Assembly: GCF_019973615.1 (NCBI RefSeq)
Contig: NZ_AP024238.1
Coordinates: 4,733,989-4,797,988, forward strand
Reading direction: 5' to 3'
Length of the DNA stretch: 64,000 nt
DNA from: Rhodoferax lithotrophicus
Lineage (GTDB): Bacteria; Pseudomonadota; Gammaproteobacteria; Burkholderiales; Burkholderiaceae_C
Positions 41,798-51,595 of this stretch are shown piece by piece (within the stretch, counting starts at the first letter, position 1; the number at the start of each line of letters is the position of its first letter). The translations under genes were made by a program, and so were the position numbers. The notes under the pieces are model-generated. The model had not been told where the DNA came from. It saw nothing but the letters and a program-made list of their open reading frames with translations, and searched no databases.

Positions 41798-43864
41798 ATG
41801 CGTTCGTATTTCGTTGCGGCGACACAACCCAATGTCGGCCTCACTTCGGTGTCACTCGGCCTGTTGCGGGCACTTCAAAGGCGCGGGCTGAAGGTCGGAT
41901 TTGTCAAACCAGTGACCAAGCGCACACCAGACACCGAACCGTCTGTTCTGTTTGCACGCAACATCTGCAAGGTCACCAACACCCCCGACCCATTACCCAT
42001 AAGTTTGGTGACACAGTACGTCACCAGTGGCAGAACCGATGAATTGCTCGAAGATATTGTCAGCCTGGCCATGTCCGCCACTGAAGGTGCCGATGTACTG
42101 GTGATTGAAGGTATGCAGGCCGACCCCAGCAGAGCGTTCATTCCGCGCTTGTCAGGTGATATCGCCAGAAGTTTGCAGGCAGACGTGGTGTTGGTGGCCA
42201 GCGGGGCAGATGCGGAGGGTATCGCCCAGACCAATTACCTGATTGCCCAGGTTCGACAAGCCGGGCGCAACGTGGTGGGGGTCATCTTTAATCGGGCGGC
42301 CGCCGACTTCGACAAGGCAGCGGTGACCGAGCAACTTGAAGGTGTTCCGATCTGGGGTGTCATCGAAAACAATCCGGAGCTGTCCGCACCACGCACCATC
42401 GACATTGCCCGCCATATGGGTGCCGAGGTGATGATTGAAGGCCAGATTACAACCCGCCGCGTGCGGGATACGGTGCTGGCGGCCCGCTCGGTCACTGAAG
42501 TGATTGCACGTCTCAAACCAGGTGCGCTGGTAATCAGTGCGGGTGACCGCGACGACATCATTCTGGCCACCGCACTGGCGGAAAGCAACGGCATCGAGCT
42601 GGCGGGTCTGGTGCTGACCCATCACAGCTTCATCAGTCCACGGATCGAGCGTTTTGGTTCACGCGCCTTCCATGGTGGTTTGCCCGTGTTGCGCACCGAT
42701 GGTGACAGTTATGAAACCGCCTCGCGCATCAGCCGCTTGCCACTCGCTGTGCCGCATGACGATTTGAGCCGGATGGATACCGTGATCGACAACATGGCCG
42801 AGCAAATTGATGGGGACGCGATCTGCGCAGGTCTGGAACATGCTGCATCCACCCACATGTCGCCTCCAGCCTTCCGTTACCAGTTGATCCAGAAAGCTCG
42901 GGCGGCCAACAAGCGCATCGTGTTGCCAGAAGGCGATGAACCACGCACCATGCGTGCGGCAGTGATCTGCACCCAAAAGGGTATTGCCCGTTGTGTGCTG
43001 CTAGGTAACCGAAAGGTGATCCTGTCGGTGGCTGAATCACTGGGGATCGAATTACCGCCGGGGCTTGAAATTCTTGAACCCAATCAGATTGCCGAACGCT
43101 ATGTCGCACCGATGGTGGAACTGCGCAAAAGCAAAGGCATGACCTCAGGACAAGCCCTGAACGCCCTGGAAGACACCGTGGTACTGGGCACCATGATGCT
43201 GGCGGTTGACGAGGTTGATGGGCTGGTCAGCGGCGCGGTGCACACCACGGCCAGCACCGTGCGCCCGGCACTGCAATTGATCAAGACCGCACCGGGTTCA
43301 ACGATTGTTTCGTCCTGTTTCTTCATGCTCATGCCTGAGCAAGTACTGGTCTACGCCGATTGCGCGGTCAACCCTGACCCAACGGCCAAAGAGTTGGCCG
43401 AGATCGCCAAGCAGAGCGCAGACAGTGCACTGTCCTTCGGCATCGACCCCAAAGTGGCGATGATCAGCTACAGCACGGGTGTCTCTGGTTCGGGTGACGA
43501 TGTTGAAAAAGTACGCGCCGCCACCAAACTGGCCCGCGACCAATGGCCCGAGCTGGTGATTGACGGCCCCATGCAGTATGACGCAGCAACCGTGCGTGAG
43601 GTTGCTGCACAAAAGGCCCCAGGCAGTGCCGTGGCGGGCCAGGCCACCGTCTTTGTGTTCCCGGATCTCAATACGGGCAATACCACCTACAAGGCCGTCC
43701 AGCGTTCGGCCAATGTGGTGTCGGTGGGGCCCATGCTGCAAGGCTTGCGCAAGCCTGTGAATGATCTGTCGCGCGGTGCCTTGGTGGACGATATTGTGTT
43801 TACCATCGCTTTGACCGCCATCCAAGCGGAGGCGATGGCACAAGCTTCTGCCGCCAATCCGTAA
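41798..43864 (+). CDS. pta: Phosphate acetyltransferase Pta, long form
   Basis: A 688-residue cytoplasmic enzyme interconverting acetyl-CoA and acetyl phosphate. Three parts are visible: an N-terminal P-loop-like region (ATQPNVGLTSVSLGLLRALQ), a DRTGG domain (about 215-335) and the C-terminal catalytic PTA domain with SKGMTSGQA and the YSTGVSGSG motif. It can draw on acetyl-CoA formed by the adjacent phenylacetate pathway. No ackA gene is in the window. Confidence 0.95.
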   Translation: MRSYFVAATQPNVGLTSVSLGLLRALQRRGLKVGFVKPVTKRTPDTEPSVLFARNICKVTNTPDPLPISLVTQYVTSGRTDELLEDIVSLAMSATEGADVLVIEGMQADPSRAFIPRLSGDIARSLQADVVLVASGADAEGIAQTNYLIAQVRQAGRNVVGVIFNRAAADFDKAAVTEQLEGVPIWGVIENNPELSAPRTIDIARHMGAEVMIEGQITTRRVRDTVLAARSVTEVIARLKPGALVISAGDRDDIILATALAESNGIELAGLVLTHHSFISPRIERFGSRAFHGGLPVLRTDGDSYETASRISRLPLAVPHDDLSRMDTVIDNMAEQIDGDAICAGLEHAASTHMSPPAFRYQLIQKARAANKRIVLPEGDEPRTMRAAVICTQKGIARCVLLGNRKVILSVAESLGIELPPGLEILEPNQIAERYVAPMVELRKSKGMTSGQALNALEDTVVLGTMMLAVDEVDGLVSGAVHTTASTVRPALQLIKTAPGSTIVSSCFFMLMPEQVLVYADCAVNPDPTAKELAEIAKQSADSALSFGIDPKVAMISYSTGVSGSGDDVEKVRAATKLARDQWPELVIDGPMQYDAATVREVAAQKAPGSAVAGQATVFVFPDLNTGNTTYKAVQRSANVVSVGPMLQGLRKPVNDLSRGALVDDIVFTIALTAIQAEAMAQASAANP

Positions 43865-43869
43865 CCAGG

Positions 43870-44973
43870 TCAACGTTCGTCAAAACTCACGCTGACCACT
43901 TCACTGGTGGGGCGCGACTGGCAACTCAATACAAAACCCTTGTCGGTCTCCCAGGCTTCCAGGCCAAAATTTTTGTCCATCACCACGCTGCCTGCCATGA
44001 CCTTGCAGCGGCAGGTGGCACACACCCCGCCTTTGCAGGAAAACGGCAAATCCAAGCCGGCGGCCATCGCCACGTCCAGCACATGTTCATCCGGGGCCAT
44101 GTGCAGCGCGTGTGATTTGCCATCCAGCACCACGGTCAACGCCACCTGGCCTCCAGCGGGCAGCTTCAAATGCGTCACCGCTGCCTGGCGGGCTTCGGGA
44201 GTCAGCGCCTCCAGTGTGGGTGAGGTAAATCGTTCGGTATGCACCTGTTTGGCGGGTACACCCGCCTCCAGCAAGGCCTTTTCAGTGACCTCGATCATGG
44301 CCTCGGGGCCGCAGATGAACACCTCGTCCATACTGCCCACGGGGAGCAGTGCGTTGATGATGGCACGCACCTTGTCGCCGTCGATGCGCCCCTGCATCAG
44401 GTCAGCTTCCTGGGCCTGGCGCGACAGGATGTGGATCAGCGTCAGGCGACCGGCAAAACGGTCTTTCAGGTCTTGCAGGGCTTCGTTGAACATCACACTG
44501 GCCATACTCCGGTTGCCATAAACCAGTGTGAATTTGGAGTCGGGCTGGTCTTCCAGCGTGCTGGCCATGATCGACAGAATCGGTGTGATGCCTGAGCCCG
44601 CCGCAAAACCCACCCGGTGCAGCGCACGCGGACGTTTGGAGACAAACCGACCATCGGGCGGCAGCACCGCCAGCAGGTCCCCGGCCTTGAGCTGAGTGGC
44701 AGCCCAGTTGGAGAACACCCCACCTTCCATCGGGCGGATGCCCACCACCAGTTCACGGTGCTTTTTCAGGTGGCTGTGGGTGCAGCAGATCGAATAACTG
44801 CGGCGCACGTCAGCGCCATCGATCTTGCTGCGCAGGGTCAGGTACTGACCGGGCTGGAAGTCAAAACTCTCCAGCAGGTCATCGGGCACGCTCAGGGCAA
44901 CGGCCACCGAGCCAGCCGCCTCCGGGCTGATGCGGGCCACGCGCAAATCGTGAAAACGGGGGGATGTAGACAT
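43870..44973 (-). CDS. paaE: Phenylacetyl-CoA epoxidase reductase PaaE
   Basis: A 367-residue reductase feeding NADPH electrons to the PaaABC oxygenase. It has an FAD domain (RRSYSIC), an NAD(P)-binding domain (GSGITPILSI) and a C-terminal plant-type [2Fe-2S] ferredoxin domain with CKGGVCATCRCKV and a last Cys in FVLSCQ. It is the last gene of paaABCDE, 6 bases after paaD, and convergent with pta at a distance of 5 bases. Confidence 0.96.
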   Translation of the reverse strand: MSTSPRFHDLRVARISPEAAGSVAVALSVPDDLLESFDFQPGQYLTLRSKIDGADVRRSYSICCTHSHLKKHRELVVGIRPMEGGVFSNWAATQLKAGDLLAVLPPDGRFVSKRPRALHRVGFAAGSGITPILSIMASTLEDQPDSKFTLVYGNRSMASVMFNEALQDLKDRFAGRLTLIHILSRQAQEADLMQGRIDGDKVRAIINALLPVGSMDEVFICGPEAMIEVTEKALLEAGVPAKQVHTERFTSPTLEALTPEARQAAVTHLKLPAGGQVALTVVLDGKSHALHMAPDEHVLDVAMAAGLDLPFSCKGGVCATCRCKVMAGSVVMDKNFGLEAWETDKGFVLSCQSRPTSEVVSVSFDER

Positions 44974-44979
44974 GATGGC

Positions 44980-45561
44980 TTAATAAGGTTTGAAGTAATC
45001 AAAAGGTTCCAGGCAACTCAGGCAACGGTACAGCGCCTTGCAGGCGGTCGAGCCAAAGTGCGAAGTTTCGGTCGTATTTTCTGAGCCACACTGGGGACAA
45101 AGCACCGTCATGGTTGCGTCAGCAGCTACTTTTTTGGAAGCAAACTGGATCACGTTGGCCGCCGCTGTGCCACAGCCACTGGGGTGGGGTGGGGCAATGC
45201 CATAGGCGCGTAATTTCTCACGCCCCTCTGCCGTCATCCAGTCGGTTGACCAGGCCGGGGCAATCTGGGTCAACACCCGGGCCGCCACACCTGCCTGTGA
45301 CAAGGCATTCACCACGTCATCTTCCATCTGGCTCATGGCCGGGCAGCCGCTGTAGGTCGGGGTGATCACCACCTCCAGCCCGGTGGCGGTCTGGCGCACG
45401 ACACGCAAGATGCCCATTTCGCGCAGGTTCACCACCGGAATCTCGGGGTCGGCCACCGACTCCAGCAAGTTCCAGATGGCATAAAACGGCTCATTGGGCT
45501 GCTTCTTGGCAATCGGGCCGTCCGGCAGACGCAGCAGGCTTGGGGTGGCATCCACTTGCAT
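44980..45561 (-). CDS. paaD: Phenylacetate pathway protein PaaD
   Basis: A 193-residue member of the MIP18/SufT family (ITPTYSGCPAMSQMEDDV) with a C-terminal zinc-ribbon (CPQCGSENT and CLSC). PaaD is needed for iron-sulfur or metal assembly of the epoxidase. It is slightly longer than common PaaD at the N-terminus. Confidence 0.94.
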   Translation of the reverse strand: MQVDATPSLLRLPDGPIAKKQPNEPFYAIWNLLESVADPEIPVVNLREMGILRVVRQTATGLEVVITPTYSGCPAMSQMEDDVVNALSQAGVAARVLTQIAPAWSTDWMTAEGREKLRAYGIAPPHPSGCGTAAANVIQFASKKVAADATMTVLCPQCGSENTTETSHFGSTACKALYRCLSCLEPFDYFKPY

Positions 45562-45566
45562 GGTGT

Positions 45567-46355
45567 TTACCAGACCGCTTCAGGATGGGCGCGTGCCAGG
45601 CTCTGCATTTCCGCCAGCACAAAGCCCAGATGCTCGGAATGTATGCCGGTTTTGCCGGTGGTGACAAACCCGCCTGCGGCCGGGCGCTTGAGGGTGGCCT
45701 GTACCAGAGCCTCGTCAACCAAGGTATTCCAGTCCGCCTGAAGTGTCCGGTTATCCACCCCCATGCCCGTCTTGACCACCGCGGTTTCCATCACGCTTGG
45801 CGTGAAGAACTCCTGGGTGTAAGGCATCAAATGATTGATGGCGGCTTGCATCCGGGCGTGGGATTCGTCGGTGCCATCCCCCAGGCGCACCAGCCAGTCA
45901 CGCGCATGGCGCAAGTGGTATTGGGTTTCCTTGAGCGACTTGGAGGCAATTGCCGCCAGTTGTGCATCGGCCGAACTCTTGAGTGCGTCCCATACCAGCA
46001 CCATCAAGGCGCTGTAGAGAAAATTGCGGCCAATCGTCACCGCGTAATCCCGGTCACCACTGCTGGTGGGGGTCAGCGCAGTGCTGTGTGGCAGCTCCAG
46101 CAGGGTGTAGTTCTTGAAGTCCGGCACATCACGAAAATAGGCCAGCAAGTCTTCGCTGGTCTTGCCGTCCTTGCGCACTGTGGCCACATGCTGGTAAAGC
46201 AGGCGGGCCTGACCAATCAGATCCAGACTGTTGTTGGCCAGCGCCAGGTCTTCTTCAATGACCGGGCCGTGACCACACCATTGGGCGTTGCGCTGCCCCA
46301 GGATGACGGCGTTGTCCGCCAGATGCAGCAGGTAGTCTTGAAAATAGGCGGCCAT
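45567..46355 (-). CDS. paaC: Phenylacetyl-CoA epoxidase structural subunit PaaC
   Basis: A 262-residue ferritin-like protein with the family start (LLHLADNAVILGQRNAQWCG) and helical core, paired with catalytic PaaA but without a complete diiron site of its own. The ATG overlaps the paaB stop by one base (TAATG). Confidence 0.95.
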   Translation of the reverse strand: MAAYFQDYLLHLADNAVILGQRNAQWCGHGPVIEEDLALANNSLDLIGQARLLYQHVATVRKDGKTSEDLLAYFRDVPDFKNYTLLELPHSTALTPTSSGDRDYAVTIGRNFLYSALMVLVWDALKSSADAQLAAIASKSLKETQYHLRHARDWLVRLGDGTDESHARMQAAINHLMPYTQEFFTPSVMETAVVKTGMGVDNRTLQADWNTLVDEALVQATLKRPAAGGFVTTGKTGIHSEHLGFVLAEMQSLARAHPEAVW

Positions 46356-46657
46356 TACATGTGCCCCACTTCTTCAGGAATGTCATAAAAGGTGGGGTGG
46401 CGGTAGATCTTGTCTGCGGCTGGCTCAAACATCGAATCTTTGTCTTCCGGTGCACTTGCGGCAATACTCTTGGACGGCACCACCCAGATGCTCACACCCT
46501 CCTGCCGGCGGGTGTAGACATCACGTGCCATTTGCAGCGCGTGCTGGGCATCACTTGCGTGCAGGCTGCCGCAGTGCTTGTGCTCCAGTCCCTGTTTGCT
46601 GCGGACAAATACTTCCCAGAGGGGCCAATCTTTGAGTGCGGGCGTTGCGGTGTTCAT
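46355..46657 (-). CDS. paaB: Phenylacetyl-CoA epoxidase subunit PaaB
   Basis: A 100-residue small subunit bridging PaaAC units, with the conserved WPLWEVFVRSKQGLEHKHCG start. It overlaps paaA by 4 bases. Confidence 0.96.
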   Translation of the reverse strand: MNTATPALKDWPLWEVFVRSKQGLEHKHCGSLHASDAQHALQMARDVYTRRQEGVSIWVVPSKSIAASAPEDKDSMFEPAADKIYRHPTFYDIPEEVGHM

Positions 46658-47667
46658 GCTGCTTCCTTGGTGGGTTGGGGTTGATGTTTTTGGGCGTGGG
46701 CCAGGGCCGCATCACGCACCCACTGGCCATCGTTGTGGGCTTTGACACGGGTGGCCAGGCGTTCGTGGTTACACGGGCCGTTGCCGTTCACCGTGGCCCA
46801 GAATTCGTCCCAGTCGATCTCGCCATGGTCGTAATGCTGGCGCTCTTCGTTCCATTTGAGCTTGGGGTCGGGCAGGGTCACCCCCAGCACGTTGGCTTGT
46901 GGCACGGTGGCATCGATGAACTTCTGGCGCAAATCGTCGTTGCTGATGCGTTTGATACCCCAGCGCATGGCTTGTTCGCTGTGGGGGCTGTTGGCATCGG
47001 GCGGGCCAAACATGGCCAGGCATTTCCACCAGAAGCGGTTCACCGAATCCTGCACCATGGCACGCTGCTCAGCCGTGCCTTGCATCATGACCAACAGGGC
47101 TTCATAACCCTGGCGCTGGTGGAAGGATTCCTCCTTGCAGACGCGGATCATGGCGCGTGCATACGGGCCATAACTGCAACGGCACAGCGGAATCTGGTTC
47201 ATGATGGCCGCACCATCCACCAACCAGCCAATCGTGCCCACATCGGCCCAGTTGAGCGTGGGGTAGTTAAAGATCGAGCTGTACTTGGCTTTGCCACTGT
47301 GCAGGTCGGCCAACAGCTGGTCGCGCCCAACCCCCAGCGTCTCGGCGGCGCTGTACAGGTACAGGCCGTGGCCCCCTTCGTCTTGCACCTTGGCAATCAG
47401 AATCGCCTTGCGTTTCAGGCTCGGTGCGCGGCTGATCCAGTTGCCTTCGGGCAGCATGCCCACAATTTCGCTGTGGGCGTGCTGGCTGATCTGGCGCACC
47501 AGGGTTTTGCGGTAGGCCTCGGGCATCCAGTCCTGCGGTTCGATCTTGCCGTCAGCATCGATCCGGGCATCAAACCTTGCCTGAAATTCGGGGTTTTCCA
47601 GAGACCGTGTCTTGGGTGCCGGTGCTTGTTCCGGGGTCTCCTGTACGTTGAACGATTGGGTGTACAT
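46654..47667 (-). CDS. paaA: Phenylacetyl-CoA epoxidase catalytic subunit PaaA
   Basis: A 337-residue diiron oxygenase forming ring 1,2-epoxyphenylacetyl-CoA. Ferritin-like helices carry Glu/His pairs (DEGGHGLYLYSAAE and ICKEESFHQRQGYEAL, read with VCKEESFHQRQ in this protein). It is the first gene of paaABCDE, starting 58 bases after the binding-protein gene. Confidence 0.97.
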   Translation of the reverse strand: MYTQSFNVQETPEQAPAPKTRSLENPEFQARFDARIDADGKIEPQDWMPEAYRKTLVRQISQHAHSEIVGMLPEGNWISRAPSLKRKAILIAKVQDEGGHGLYLYSAAETLGVGRDQLLADLHSGKAKYSSIFNYPTLNWADVGTIGWLVDGAAIMNQIPLCRCSYGPYARAMIRVCKEESFHQRQGYEALLVMMQGTAEQRAMVQDSVNRFWWKCLAMFGPPDANSPHSEQAMRWGIKRISNDDLRQKFIDATVPQANVLGVTLPDPKLKWNEERQHYDHGEIDWDEFWATVNGNGPCNHERLATRVKAHNDGQWVRDAALAHAQKHQPQPTKEAA

Positions 47668-47725
47668 GAGTTGGACTCCTGTTTTGAAAAATCAAATGAA
47701 CTTACCTTCAAACATGGTCTGCCTT

Positions 47726-48871
47726 TTATTTCACCAGCGTCCAGTCGCCACCCTTAATCTCCAGCATCTTGAAGGCCGACAAGTCCAGACCCATGTGGTC
47801 GGTGGCCGACATATTGACCAAACCGCCGGTGCCCACAAAACCTTTGGTGGCTTCAATGGCATCACGCACCTTGGCCTTGTCAGTGCCGCCGGCACGTTTG
47901 ATGGCATCCACCGCCAGAATCAAACCGTCATAGGCATGGCCACCAAAGGTAGACACATCGGTTTTCCACTTGGCGTTGAAGGCTTTGGCGTAGCCTTCGG
48001 CCACCGGTTTTTGCGGGTCATTGGCGGCCAGCTTGTCTGACACCAGCAAGGCCGCAGCAGGCAAGCGCACACCTTCGGCAGCGGGGCCTGCGAGTTTGAT
48101 GAACTCTTCAGAGGCCACACCGTGCGCGTGGTACAGCGGCAGCGTCATGCCGAGCTGCTTGTAATTTTTGGTGGCGATGGCCGGACCCTGACCCAGACCA
48201 AAAATGAACACCGCCTGCACGCCGGGCACGTTGCGGATCTTGGTGAGCTGCGGGCTCATGTCGGTGTCTTTGGGGCCGTAGGTTTCATTGGCCACCAGCG
48301 TGATGCCGTACTTGGCGGCCACACCTTCGGTTTCCTTCTTGCCGGATTGACCAAAACCGCTGGTTTCTGAAAACAGGGCCACTTTGGACAGACCGCGATG
48401 TTTCATGTCTTCAAACACCTTCTCTGCCGCCATGCGGTCGGTGTGCGGGGTTTTGAACACCCACTTTTTGACCGGCTCCACAATCACCACGGCACCGGCC
48501 AGCGAGATGAAGGGCACACCGGCTTTTTCTACCAGGGGGGCCATCGACATGGTGGAGCCGGTGGTGGTGCCGCCCACGATGATGTCAACCTTGTCATCGT
48601 CAATCAGGCGTTTGCCAAAGCCGTTGGCCTTGCCCGCATCACTGCCGTCGTCATAGTGCACCAGTTCCAGCTGGCGACCGATCACCCCGCCTTTTTTGTT
48701 GATGTCTTCCACGTACATCTGCAAGGTCTTGAGTTCGGGGTCACCCAAAAATGCAGCCGGGCCGGTGACCGACAAGACCGAGCCGATCTTGATCGTATCA
48801 GCCGCCATCGCGGCCAGTGTGCCAAAGGCCAATGCAGTACCCATCGCCAGTTTTTTCATTGTGAATTTCAT
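47726..48871 (-). CDS. Branched-chain-type ABC substrate-binding protein
   Basis: A 381-residue periplasmic protein of the LivK/aromatic-acid family. A signal peptide covers residues 1-23 (ending AAMAADTIK), followed by the ligand fold (IGSVLSVTGPAAFLGDPEL). Its location between the thiolase and paaA suggests phenylacetate or a related aromatic acid as ligand. Permease and ATPase genes of this type are found at 61-64 kb. Confidence 0.88.
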   Translation of the reverse strand: MKFTMKKLAMGTALAFGTLAAMAADTIKIGSVLSVTGPAAFLGDPELKTLQMYVEDINKKGGVIGRQLELVHYDDGSDAGKANGFGKRLIDDDKVDIIVGGTTTGSTMSMAPLVEKAGVPFISLAGAVVIVEPVKKWVFKTPHTDRMAAEKVFEDMKHRGLSKVALFSETSGFGQSGKKETEGVAAKYGITLVANETYGPKDTDMSPQLTKIRNVPGVQAVFIFGLGQGPAIATKNYKQLGMTLPLYHAHGVASEEFIKLAGPAAEGVRLPAAALLVSDKLAANDPQKPVAEGYAKAFNAKWKTDVSTFGGHAYDGLILAVDAIKRAGGTDKAKVRDAIEATKGFVGTGGLVNMSATDHMGLDLSAFKMLEIKGGDWTLVK

Positions 48872-48898
48872 GTTGTTGTCTCCTACAGGGTTAATGAA

Positions 48899-50104
48899 TC
48901 AAACACGCTCTATCACCAGGGCAATCCCTTGCCCTACACCAATACACATCGTGCAAAGCGCATAACGCCCGCCACGCCGTGCCAGTTCGACCATGGCGGT
49001 GGTCACCAGGCGAGCACCACTCATGCCCAGCGGATGCCCCAGCGCAATCGCGCCGCCATTGGGGTTGACCCTTTCCTCGTCATCTTTGAGACCCAGGTCA
49101 CGCAGCACCGCCAGACTCTGCGCTGCAAAGGCCTCGTTGAGCTCAATCACATCCATCTGATCCAGCGTCAGCCCGGCCTTGGCCAGCACTTTGCGCACGG
49201 CCGGGGCCGGACCAAACCCCATGATGCGGGGAGCCACACCGGCGCTGGCCATGGCCACCACGCGGGCACGTGGTGTCAGCCCGTTGGCGCGGGCGCTGGC
49301 CTCGCTGGCCAACAGCAGCGCACAAGCGCCATCGTTGACCCCCGAGGCATTGCCCGCCGTCACGCTCAGATCGGGGCCGTTGACCCCCTTGAGTTTGGCC
49401 AGCATGGCCAGCGTGGTTTCGGGGCGGGGGTGCTCGTCGGTGTCCACCACCAGCGGCTCGCCTTTTTTACGCGCAATCCGCACAGGAATCAGCTCGTTGG
49501 CAAAACGCCCGGCGGCCTGTGCGGCAGCCCAGCGTTGCTGCGAGCGCAGTGCAAAGGCATCCTGATCGGCACGTGAAATGTTGAATTCAGCCGCCACGTT
49601 GTCCGCTGTTTCTGGCATCGAATGGGTGTCGTACAGCTCTTTCATCAGCGGGTTGGGAAAACGCCAGCCAATCGTGGTGTCATAGATGGCCGCGCTGCGT
49701 GACCAGGCGCTTTCGGCCTTGGCCATGACAAAGGGTGCGCGCGACATACTTTCCACCCCACCGGCAATCATCAGCTCGGTTTCACCCGACTTGATGGCAC
49801 GTGCCGCCATGCCGACGCAGTCCAGCGACGAGCCGCACAGGCGGTTCACGGTGGTGCCCGGCACTTCTACCGGCAGGCCCGCCAGCAGACCCGCCATACG
49901 CGCCACATTGCGGTTGTCTTCACCGGCCTGGTTGGCACAACCCAAAATGATGTCGTCCACACTGGCCCAATGGACCTGCGGGTTGCGCGCCATCAGGGCT
50001 TTGAGCGGGATGGCGGCCAGGTCGTCGGCGCGCACACCTGCCAGGGCCCCACCGTAGCGGCCAATCGGGGTTCGGATGGCATCACAAATAAAGGCTTCAG
50101 TCAT
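48899..50104 (-). CDS. paaJ: 3-oxoadipyl-CoA / 3-oxo-5,6-dehydrosuberyl-CoA thiolase
   Basis: A 401-residue thiolase with the active-site Cys in NRLCGSSLDCVG (near 90), the GHPLGMSGAR His motif and the C-terminal CMCIGVGQG Cys. In phenylacetate degradation it releases acetyl-CoA twice. It could equally be called pcaF, since both thiolases are close relatives; the genomic setting favours PaaJ. Confidence 0.9.
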   Translation of the reverse strand: MTEAFICDAIRTPIGRYGGALAGVRADDLAAIPLKALMARNPQVHWASVDDIILGCANQAGEDNRNVARMAGLLAGLPVEVPGTTVNRLCGSSLDCVGMAARAIKSGETELMIAGGVESMSRAPFVMAKAESAWSRSAAIYDTTIGWRFPNPLMKELYDTHSMPETADNVAAEFNISRADQDAFALRSQQRWAAAQAAGRFANELIPVRIARKKGEPLVVDTDEHPRPETTLAMLAKLKGVNGPDLSVTAGNASGVNDGACALLLASEASARANGLTPRARVVAMASAGVAPRIMGFGPAPAVRKVLAKAGLTLDQMDVIELNEAFAAQSLAVLRDLGLKDDEERVNPNGGAIALGHPLGMSGARLVTTAMVELARRGGRYALCTMCIGVGQGIALVIERV

Positions 50105-50129
50105 ACGTTGCGTGACAAGTCACGTCCTG

Positions 50130-50194
50130 TAATATCAAAAAAAGAGCTACTCACGCTTACCTGATAAGCGCTAGAGCCCTAAAAAGCTTATAAA
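50130..50194 (+). repeat. Intergenic repeat, copy 5
   Basis: AAAAAAAGAGCTACTCACGC, then TTACCTGATAAGCGCTAGAGCCCTAAAAAGCTTATAAAA, a well-preserved copy between the thiolase and paaK genes. TAAGCG and CGCTTA allow a hairpin. Confidence 0.75.
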
Positions 50195-50210
50195 ACTGTG
50201 GCCAACAAGC

Positions 50211-51533
50211 TCACAGCTGCTTGGGCCGCTCGTCAATCACCCGGCGTGCTTTGCCGGTGAGCGTGCGTGGAATCGCCTCGGGTTCCAACACACTGACCCG
50301 GGTGGTGATACCAATGATGGTTTTGATGTGGTGTTGCAACTCTTTGGCGATCAGGGCCACCTCTGCAGGAGACAGTTGCGCTGCTTCGCGTTGCAACTCG
50401 CAGCGCACTTCCACGTTGTCCAGATGCCCGTCGCGGCTGAGCTGAATCTGGTAATTGCCCGAGAGTCGCTTGTCGCGCAGGATCTGCTCTTCAATCTGGG
50501 TCGGGAACACATTCACCCCCCGCACGATCAGCATGTCGTCCGAGCGGCCGGTGATCTTGCCCATGCGCCGGAACGCGCGCGCGGTGGGTGGCAGCAGGCG
50601 CGTCAGGTCACGGGTACGGTAACGAATCACCGGAAACGCCTGTTTGGTGAGTGAGGTGAACACCAGTTCACCATCTTCCCCGTCAGCCACCACCTCGCCG
50701 GTATCCGGGTTGATGATTTCGGGGTAAAAATGGTCTTCCCAGATCACCGGGCCGTCTTTCGACTCGATACATTCACAGGCCACGCCCGGGCCCATGACTT
50801 CGGTCAGGCCGTAAATGTCAATCGCATCAATGCCCAGTTTGCGCTCGATCTCAGCACGCATGCCTTCACCCCAGGGCTCCGCGCCAAAGATGCCGATCTT
50901 GAGCGAGATCTGGTCGGGCTTGATGCCTTGACGCTCAAACTCTTCGGCAATCACCAGCGAGTAACTGGGGGTGACCATGATGATCTTCGGCTGGAAATCC
51001 ACAATTTGCTGTACCTGTTTTTCCGTCTGGCCACCCGACATCGGCACCACCGTACAGCCCAGGCGCTCGGCCCCGTAGTGCGCCCCCAGGCCGCCAGTGA
51101 ACATGCCGTAGCCATAGGCGTTGTGCAACATGTCACCGGCCCTGCCACCGGCGGCGCGGATCGAGCGCGCCATCAGATGCGCCCAGTTCTCAATGTCCTG
51201 GTGGGTGTAGCCCACCACAATCGATTTGCCGGTGGTGCCGCTGGAGGCATGTAACCGCGCCACCTGGTTTTGCGGCACGGCAAACAGGCCAAACGGGTAG
51301 TGGTCGCGCAACGCGGTCTTGGTCATGAACGGAAACTTGGCCAGGTCAGCCAGCGTCTTCAGGTCGCTTGGGTGTACCCCTTTGGCATCAAAAGCAGCTT
51401 TGTGAAACGGCACGTTGTCATAGGCGTGTTGCAGCGACCACTTCAAGCGCTGCAATTGCAGGGCCGAGATTTCGTCCCGGCTGGCCGTTTCAATGGCCTC
51501 AAGTTCACCGGGTTGGGGGGGTTTGGCGGTCAT
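50211..51533 (-). CDS. paaK: Phenylacetate-CoA ligase PaaK
   Basis: A 440-residue adenylate-forming enzyme activating phenylacetate with ATP and CoA. The P-loop ASSGTTGKSIVVGYT, the GAEPWGEGMR region and the AMP motif DIYGLTEVMGPG are clear; the catalytic C-terminal Lys is within RTLTGKARRVID. It commits phenylacetate to the aerobic CoA pathway. Confidence 0.96.
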   Translation of the reverse strand: MTAKPPQPGELEAIETASRDEISALQLQRLKWSLQHAYDNVPFHKAAFDAKGVHPSDLKTLADLAKFPFMTKTALRDHYPFGLFAVPQNQVARLHASSGTTGKSIVVGYTHQDIENWAHLMARSIRAAGGRAGDMLHNAYGYGMFTGGLGAHYGAERLGCTVVPMSGGQTEKQVQQIVDFQPKIIMVTPSYSLVIAEEFERQGIKPDQISLKIGIFGAEPWGEGMRAEIERKLGIDAIDIYGLTEVMGPGVACECIESKDGPVIWEDHFYPEIINPDTGEVVADGEDGELVFTSLTKQAFPVIRYRTRDLTRLLPPTARAFRRMGKITGRSDDMLIVRGVNVFPTQIEEQILRDKRLSGNYQIQLSRDGHLDNVEVRCELQREAAQLSPAEVALIAKELQHHIKTIIGITTRVSVLEPEAIPRTLTGKARRVIDERPKQL

Positions 51534-51595
51534 GTAGGTCTCCTCATGCTCTGGTTTTTTGGGGGGTGTCTATCGGGTGTTCTGCGCAATGGTGC